DNA of 64,000 nucleotides from Larix kaempferi (Eukaryota; Streptophyta; Pinopsida; Pinales; Pinaceae): NCBI GenBank assembly GCA_027924585.1, contig BSBM01000261.1, forward strand, positions 5,163,501-5,227,500, given 5' to 3'. Position numbers and translations under genes: made by a program. Numbering within the stretch: the first letter of the stretch is position 1; every line of letters starts with the position of its first letter. The notes below the pieces were generated by a model, which was given only the letters and a program-made list of their open reading frames with translations, ran no database searches and had not been told where the DNA came from. This document shows, piece after piece, positions 57,183 through 64,000 of this stretch.

Positions 57183-58060
57183 TGTTGAAAAAGTATCTCA
57201 CGATGTCCTTTGTACCATGATGTCTAAGTATAAAGGAAATTAATAAAAGTCTTCAATGTAATTAATGAGAAAAGTACTTTATAATTATAAAGTGAGTTTA
57301 TATTTTAAATTTGTTCATTTATTGTAATTAATGATTTATAAAAAGCATTTAATGTGATATTAAATGAGAGCCCTAGGATGATGAGATCTAGTCTCATCCA
57401 TTGATCTTGGGTGGTTAATGGTAGTTAGGGTTTATTCATTATGAAGAAAGATTATAAATGCATTAATTCATTGAATAGATACATCAATTCAATGAGAGAG
57501 AGAAGTCATTGAGTGTGACTAAGTGAGGAAGAGATTCAATAAGTACGAGTTTTGGAGGAGCAAAGTTGTTGCAGCAAAAAGAGAGGGAATATTGCAAGGC
57601 ATAGAAACCAAGGCAACAAATTCAATACAGAAATCAAGGCAGATAGATCATACAATAGGGGTTGTACAGTATGCGATACAGACAGATCCGTATAGTACCG
57701 TACATAAATATTAAATACAAATTTCAGACTATAAATTGCATGGAAATCGAGGTAATAAATTCTAATTTTATTGGGCACAAATTTCTATGTGTTCTGAGGT
57801 ATTTTGAGCATGTGTTCTTAAGTCTGACAAAGGCCGTACAGGTGACAATCATCTAGAAGAAAGTATAGATGTACCTTTCAGCTGTCAAATTCTGAGTTTG
57901 TCTGATTGTTGAAGTTAGTATAGGAAGTGGGTTTTCATATTTCCTTTGGCAATAATATTTTTGTTGTAATCTCCTTAAAATATCTGAATAAATTTGTTCC
58001 AAGTTTTCCCCAAACTGGCGTTTTTCCCTAGGTATAGCCCAATATATGAGTACTCATATT
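57183..58060 (+). repeat. Possible copia-type LTR
   Basis: Begins TGTTGAAAAAGTATCTCACG; has a TATA box (GATTATAAATGC near 57449) followed by a leader-like stretch and a 3' block AATAAATTTGTTCCAAG...CTGGCGTTTTTCCC, of a kind seen near the ends of plant copia LTRs. No primer site, partner or TSD could be found, and the end is not fixed. The 60-80-codon frames inside are not convincing genes. Confidence 0.4.
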
Positions 58061-58272
58061 TTATCAATTAAATCAATGGTTTGAAGATTGGCTTAAGATG
58101 TTTATTGTTTGAGGTTAGAAATCTGCATTTATTGGTTGAAAAGTTAATGTATGATCAGTTTAACTCTGAAAAGCAATAAATCCTATGTAAGCCAAGTGTT
58201 TGATTAAATACATGTATGGAACAAGATAAGCTTTTAATCAAATTTTTATACTGGACATCTTAAATTCGTGTA

Positions 58273-59516
58273 TGTAGCACCCCATTTTTTCCCCATTATT
58301 TAATAATGTAATAATGTAAATATTAATGAAATGGCTAGAATTCGGACATGAATGGTCTAGTGTGACCATATGATGTAATTATGTACATTTTATATTAATA
58401 TAAAAACCACAACTACTACAGAATAACAAATACAAAAAAGATATGGCGAGCTATAATTCCACAAGAGGGAGAGTGAGAAGGTAGGATATAATGGAGAGAT
58501 GACCCTAGTAAATAATAATTTAAGTCACTATCTTTATTATTCCCTTTTATCCTAAGTTTTTTTATTTCCTTTTATCTTGAATTAAAGTGCATTATCCTTA
58601 ACCTGGATTATTTATCCTAAACTTGGGGATTAGTGGGGGGAAATGTGAACTTCCCATGAGTGCCATTTGTCCAGTTCTCATCAATCTTACATGCCACTTG
58701 GCTAGTTCTAAACATGCATACAAATTATTGAGCACTAGTTCATTCTGCCATCATTTTTCTTCCATGATTCAACCATCATTTGTTGTGAGTATTGAGCCAC
58801 CATCACCCATTCCGTAGCCTAGATTCATCATCGTACTATAGTCTGGAGTCATACTCGAGAACAGTTGAGTTCCATGGATTCTCGGCATGAAGTGTACCTG
58901 GTATTCCTATGCTGGACTCCTGGAAGGGAATTGGGGGGGGGAATAACCCGAGGTACTGTTAACTCGGAGAAGGGAACCCAAGGGACTGTCAACTCGAAGA
59001 AGGTATCCCCATTCCGTGGGTTGTGTAGGATGATGGGGAAGGAGTTCCAGTGGATTGGGATAGCTATAGAGGATATATTCAACACCTTCTTGTGGATTGA
59101 TAGCCCCAACTTAGGGGTGGTCTCTGTTATAGAGAGAGATAGTATAATAAAGTGTCTATAGCTAGGAGGAATGTCCTCGGTTTAGAGACAGTTGGTGGAT
59201 ATTTTCAAATAAGTTTCTATCTATGTATGAAATGCCATGTATTAAAAAAATTTATGCATAATGTTTAATTCACTATTATAAAATTATTAATTGCATGGTT
59301 TTCATGGCATTTTATGAATGCATTCATGTAGTAATTTCATGTATATTTAGTTTTATATATATTATTTTTGGATATCATTCATGTATATTTAATTCCGCTA
59401 CTAATTCAATAATTAAATTAATGGAAAAAATAAATTAATTATTATATATGATTTCAGATAGTAATTTGATTACCCCATGACCTCAAAGGCATCATGTGGT
59501 CACCGAGTACATGACA
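58273..59516 (+). repeat. 5' LTR of element I
   Basis: Starts TGTAGCACCCCATTTTTTCC, typical of plant Ty3/gypsy LTR starts, and ends GAGTACATGACA two bases before a clear primer site. Length 1244 bp. The frames 58623-58817 and 58865-59161 are inside the LTR and show no domain. The matching 3' LTR is not in the window. Confidence 0.8.
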
Positions 59517-59518
59517 TA

Positions 59519-59531
59519 TTGGTATCAGAGC
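59519..59531 (+). other. Element I: tRNA-iMet primer-binding site
   Basis: TTGGTATCAGAGC, exact over 13 bases, continuing CCAAGGTTGCAAC. Confidence 0.92.
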
Positions 59532-60282
59532 CCAAGGTTGCAACATTAGGACTGCATGGGCCATATTTGAATTCTACAGGTAGAATTACAGTTTAGACAT
59601 GAAGTATTTGACGAAATGTATAGGATAAAATTTTGGGGAAAACCATGTTTAATCCCTCCATGGTTCAATTCAGAGGGAATATGTGGTAAAAAATATTAAT
59701 TTTAGCCGAATCTGGGTGAAATTCTGCATCAATGTCAAAAACAATTATGTTATGTTAACTAACGAAAAAAACAGTATAAGGGAAGAACTAGGAATGGCCA
59801 GTTTTGTTGGTTGATAGAATGATTTTCTAGCAATGGGAGGGGTCAGCTGTAAATCCATATTTTCCACATGTTTATGAAAAAATTCCAAGCATAAATTTCA
59901 TAGAGCCACTAGTCGAAAATTTGAATTTTTGATATTTTTTGAAAAAATTTATATGGACCCCTCAAGTGCCACATGGATTTTGGATGATGTGGATCCACCA
60001 CATGGGTGAGGGGTTTTGATGTCGACTAAACACGTCAAATGATCACTAAAACCTAGTTCAGAGGCTTATAGGATCTTAGAACCGGAGCCTTAGGCCAATG
60101 AACCATGTGACCAGGGGGCGAGAACTGAAGGCTCAGCAAAAAGGGGCTAAACATTGTCAGCAAACAAGATTAGTAAAAGGAATTCACGATTGACATTTAT
60201 GACTCATAACACACCCACTGCTTTCACATTGGTTAATGACAAGAGGGTAAGTCGTTTGGAGGATACTGATTTCTGTACTAGT
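59532..60282 (+). mobile_element. Internal leader of element I, no gag seen
   Basis: About 750 bp after the primer site show no gag frame on the plus strand; stops occur in all frames every few dozen codons. The element seems to be interrupted at about 60283 by LTR M. It could be a non-coding LARD-like element, or gag could lie beyond the interruption. Confidence 0.5.
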
Positions 60283-61253
60283 CTGTAAATGCGGACATAA
60301 GCTGACCTCCGTTGTTTAATCACTAAACTAGAACAAAGCAAGCAATCATGCATACATTTCCCTAACTTGATCCAATCTCAAATTGAAAGATAGAATACAT
60401 ACCTTCAATCATGAGTTTTCTTCAATGATCCAAAGCTCCAGCAAGCTTGCTCATCCACTTATAGGAAGCACCTACAAAACAGGTAAACCAAGCAATGCAA
60501 GAAGAAAACTAGATCTAGGATTAGATTAAGTTATATGTATGACCAAGGAGATATACAATAAATTAATAACAAACCATTTATGGGAAATGAAATGCATTAT
60601 TGTATTAACAAAAATGGTAAAGAGTACAACCACTTAAGCCTTGGTGTCGTATCTCCTCTCCAATGGGTTCCTCTTTGCTCCAAGATGTCACTTCAATGAA
60701 GGAAGGATAAGGATCTAAATTCTATCACTCCTAGTGTAATTTATCCAGCATAACCCTATTCGCAATTCCTCCTCCCCCACTCGTGGCCTAGCCTTGAATT
60801 TATAGGACAATATGGATAGGGGAGAGATGAGATATTTTGGGATAATGGATGATATGTGATCCCACCAAGTGAAGAATTCGAGTGAGATCCTAGAAAATAG
60901 GAAGGGGATCTCATATAAATAAGATTTGGTTCTAGAGACTTCTCGAAAGCCTCTTTTTTTTCCTGTATAGACATCGACCTGACCTAGACATAGAACAACG
61001 TGCGCCAAATGAGCTCGACGCGAGTTGATATGAAGACAAACAACATCATCGATGTGGGTTGACAGTAGAGCAAAGCGCGTCGAAGGACTTAGACGCATGT
61101 TGATAATGAAGCAAACCACATCGAAGTCACAAAAAAGTTGATTGCGGGACAACAAGAGTTAAGGATCATTCACTATGGGAGTGACTTCAAGGATTGTGGC
61201 AACATGTGGTCACAGGGTCTTGCACAACTGACGAAAATTCCATGTAACATATT
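60283..61253 (-). repeat. Probable minus-strand 3' LTR M
   Basis: The minus strand reads TTTGGGGGGAAATA then TGTTACATGGAATTTTCG at 61253, a polypurine tract followed by an LTR start. A TATA box (minus strand CCTATAAATTCAAGG near 60805) is followed by a leader-like stretch. The left limit TGTAAATGCGG (60283) is chosen for the TG...CA rule and is uncertain. No matching second copy was found. The 146-codon minus frame at 60715-61155 is in the LTR and shows no domain. Confidence 0.5.
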
Positions 61254-62460
61254 TCCCCCCAAAGTACAAAGCTAGAGAGAGGTGATAGGTGAATTAATTT
61301 GATATGACTTTTAGAGAGAGGAACCATTGGTCGGAGAACTAAACACGACGATCAAAGTATTCACAATACAAGTTCTCACATCTCTAAACCAGATTTCTTA
61401 ATGACTTAAGGCATGTTTCCTGACTAATACATTGCAGATCCATGTTGGTACTGACTGAGGATATGGCCACCGAAATGCAATGTGGATCCATACCTCGATG
61501 ACTGAACACAATCATGGCTACTAAAATAAAACCATAGATCCATGATAAGAGAATAACACAACCACGACCAATACAAGAGTGGATCTTTGTGACAGTACAT
61601 TAATAAGGTCACCAAAATGATATGTGGGAACCTACTGAAAATATCCATCACAACCCGGGTGCAACAATAAAACATCAGAACAAACCAGGGTCTTCAATCT
61701 GTTCCCGAAATGATATGAATATAACAATGTGATTACAATGTGTTGAAGTTGAACATGGCATAAACTACTTGATTACCAGTCAATGATCTGAACCATTAGC
61801 AAGTGTGAGGGAAATAACCAATGATGAGAATGATCCCCAAGGTATCTCATTACATCCCAAAGAATGCAAATAAATGATTTGGAGTCGAAAATTCATGAAA
61901 TCATTCGATCATAGGTCAATGATGTGAACCCACTGTAGAAAGCAAGAAAACCTACCATTGAGGCATGCAGGCTTCAAGGTACTAGTAGTTTCTAAATCCA
62001 ATCCCTCGATGATGTATTAGCATCGACAGGGATAGAATCGTCGAAGGAGGGTCATGATGTATCCCACATCATCGACGCAAAACCAATATAGGAAGAATAT
62101 TTCGAGTGGTAAATCAAATGAGTTTGGACTGACACAAGATGTATGAACAAGTGTTGTTGAGAAATTGCTTCAAAACTGACTGACATCAAGATTAACGACT
62201 GCAAATTTTGACTTAAACAGAAGACTTCCTTTGAACATTTTACGACATGACTAATAAATTGGTAGCATGGACTTGGTAAAATGGAGGTCAAGACATGATA
62301 AAATATGAGTAGAGTATTCTTTGGATGACCCAAACAAGTACAGAGGCTCATAGACTTGACACGACTCAAGGACAAGCTAATTACCCAACAAACAAGTGCC
62401 ATGTTCAAAGCTGACAAGAGGTTGCCATACATGTGAATGTAGATGCATCTCCCTTCCCTT
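61254..62460. other. Possible 3' part of M's internal region
   Basis: Lies upstream of M's polypurine tract on the minus strand. A minus-strand frame of 126 codons at 62052-62432 is rich in Ser, Leu and Cys but matches nothing I know. Not claimed as a gene. Confidence 0.3.
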
Positions 62461-63464
62461 ATTCCCCATCATGATTGACGAGTACCTCTTTGTTTATTAA
62501 TGAGCTTGAGGAGGATAACAGATGCTCGATATAGCTCATCCTTTAGACGAGTCCGATCTCATATGTTTTAGGAACCTGAGAAACAAGAGGTTCGACCCTA
62601 TAAGGGTCCTTCAATGTTAAATTTTAACAAGTCCAAAGAAGGAAAACTTGGTGACATTTCATGTTTAGAGAGTCTGAAACAGTCAAAAGCAGACTCCATG
62701 GTGAACTTTTTTGTAAAGTTAGTACCTAGGCCCGAAAAAAGTGTAAAATAATGCCTAGAAGAACTCTCCTAGTCGATGATTGACTAAGGTATTATTTTTT
62801 CATAATAAATAATACTCAGCCCAAAAAAGGGATAAACCAAAACTAAATAGATTCCCTTTCAAATCCTTTTATGAGCATGAAAGGAAGCAAGTTCGCTTAA
62901 CAATCTTTTCATATTTTAAGAGTCTAAAAAGAGCTTAAAGAGAACTCCAATAATACCTTTGAGAAATGATAAAAGACCATTCGATCCATAACTCGTTTAT
63001 TAGGTTTGACCTGTAACTTCAAAAACAAGTTGTTAATAATATAACTATATAAGTTTATCAACAAAGAGTCTCTTAAATTGAAATGGTAAAAAATAATAAA
63101 AAATTACAAAGTAAAATATTAAAATATGCACCCTCAATTCTATAAAAAGGAGTGAAAATGACTCATTTTACCATTCTATCTTTTTTCTTTTTACTAAGGA
63201 GAGTAAAAAACTCTTTGTAGTAGAAAATTCATGTTGAAGATTGTGGGCACTCTAGGATGTGGATTTGAGCTCCGTCAACTTGAGGTAATCATCTTCACCT
63301 TCCTCTCTCATTTCCTAAGCTAAAACACTGCAAATTTCATGCTTTTTTATAAATTTGGGGTCATTTTTTGGGCCTAAAATGCGTGCCCCAATTGACACAA
63401 CCTACCTTTTCGGGAAGTGCATCGCGGCTGATCGACACAACTCGCGAAAAGGCTAGGCACGTCG
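62460..63464 (+). repeat. Possible Ogre/Tat-like LTR J
   Basis: Contains a TATA box TCTATAAAAAGG (63139-63150) and a leader, and ends just before a TGGCG-type primer site. Start not defined. Repeated words AGAGTCT.AAA.AG (near 62660 and 62920) occur. No partner within the window. Confidence 0.35.
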
Positions 63465-63465
63465 A

Positions 63466-63480
63466 TGGCGCACTGTGGGA
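63466..63480 (+). other. J: possible TGGCGC-type primer-binding site
   Basis: TGGCGCACTGTGGGA resembles the TGGCGCC...GTGGGG junction typical of plant Tat/Ogre gypsy elements, which use a tRNA other than Met. The second C of GCGCC is A here. Confidence 0.4.
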
Positions 63481-63783
63481 AAATTCGGGTCGTATCGGCC
63501 ATGCAAGGTGACCCAAAAGAAGAGGTGAACTGAATTATTTGGTCGTCATGGTGGTCTGATCCATAGTTATGGGTCAGATTTCTTCCGATGGATATGCAGA
63601 CAGATCCTTATGGTAGAGGATTATGCCTATGCAGGCATGGATTTCTGAGGATATCCTGATTTGGCGCTACCAGAGGGGTCAGTCTGGTGAGAGATAGGTA
63701 AGAAGGGATACTTATGATCCTTCAAGTATTTATGGATTTTTTCAATATATGATTTTTTTTGTACTAAGACCTCTTATGTTTCA

Positions 63784-64000
63784 CTAATGCAAATGTGGTG
63801 CTAGAGAGACCACCTGGAGATTCCCTTATATAAAGGCGAGGGAGTGTAGGTCCTCTTCTGCTCATGATCCAGAAGCGAGTGACATACTCGCGAAGATAGA
63901 GGAGAACTTAGAGAGGTTGACTGCTGAAATCCCAGACATGTCTCTAGATGACCTGCCTCAGCACTATCAGCGCCATATGGTGGGTGTCTCTATGAGTATT
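63784..64000 (+). pseudogene. J: open frame running off the window, possible gag start
   Basis: Open to the right edge without an in-frame ATG near its beginning; reads SAHDPEASDILAKIEENLER then LTAEIPDMSLDDLPQHYQRHM. Acidic and helix-forming, and located where gag of a TGGCGC-primed element would begin. No conserved motif is reached before the edge, so it may equally be nothing. Confidence 0.3.

Noticed and set aside
58865-59161. 98-codon plus-strand frame and its antisense counterpart
   Set aside because: Both lie within LTR I and carry no domain.
60715-61155. 146-codon minus-strand frame, a possible host gene
   Set aside because: Lies across a TATA box and leader-like sequence of probable LTR M; composition and lack of domains argue against coding.
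62052-62432. 126-codon minus-strand frame
   Set aside because: Ser/Leu/Cys-rich with no motif, no relatives I recognise and no neighbouring coding. Not supported as a gene.

Overview
This window looks like intergenic DNA from a large, repeat-rich land-plant genome. It is AT-rich and holds no recognisable host gene, rRNA, tRNA or CRISPR array. The recognisable coding sequence is decayed LTR-retrotransposon gag-pol. The primer-binding sites I can read are mostly of the plant initiator-tRNA-Met type (TGGTATCAGAGC). A gymnosperm or another large plant genome would fit, but the species cannot be read from the sequence.

Layout. 1-4178: a minus-strand Ty1/copia element (A) that runs off the left edge, with its 5' LTR. 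4640-9190: a heavily decayed plus-strand Ty3/gypsy element with a chromodomain-like tail (H). 9600-9773: a perfect 63-bp palindrome around (TA)n. 9774-16525: no gene; holds microsatellites, a recurring GCATCAGTGCG-like motif and a faint copia remnant (K).

16526-47760 is one 'Russian doll' of nested LTR retrotransposons, most of whose boundaries can be proved from 5-bp target-site duplications (TSDs). Outer element F (copia, minus; TSD TGAAT) has a solo LTR in each of its own LTRs: L at 16866-17615 (TSD CTCCC) and G at 46583-47195 (TSD GATTT). Inside F's RNase H region sits B (copia, plus, 19526-43791, TSD CATAG), a sister of A. Inside B are C (copia, minus, from 23766), D (Ty3/gypsy, plus, to 39440) and E (copia, minus, 39761-43030, TSD AGGGG). 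C and D are fused by a deletion with CCAT microhomology at 28031-28034. That deletion also removed most of B's reverse transcriptase. Every copia element in the nest has an internal deletion as well: C is a gag-RNase H fusion, E runs from integrase straight into an LTR tail, F lacks most of gag and the RT core, and B lacks half of RNase H. Only D keeps a long open RT-RNase H frame.

47761-58272: gene-free DNA with diverged duplications, tandem duplications, compound GT/GA microsatellites and a 314-bp near-perfect palindrome that appears to have formed by inverted duplication. 58273-64000: a 5' LTR with a tRNA-Met PBS (I), a minus-strand LTR (M) and a possible Ogre/Tat-like LTR with PBS (J); these run off the right edge.

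No element looks autonomous. Their coding parts once worked in the usual way: Gag forms the particle, protease cuts the polyprotein, RT/RNase H makes cDNA and integrase inserts it. What is left is a record of successive insertions and of deletion decay.
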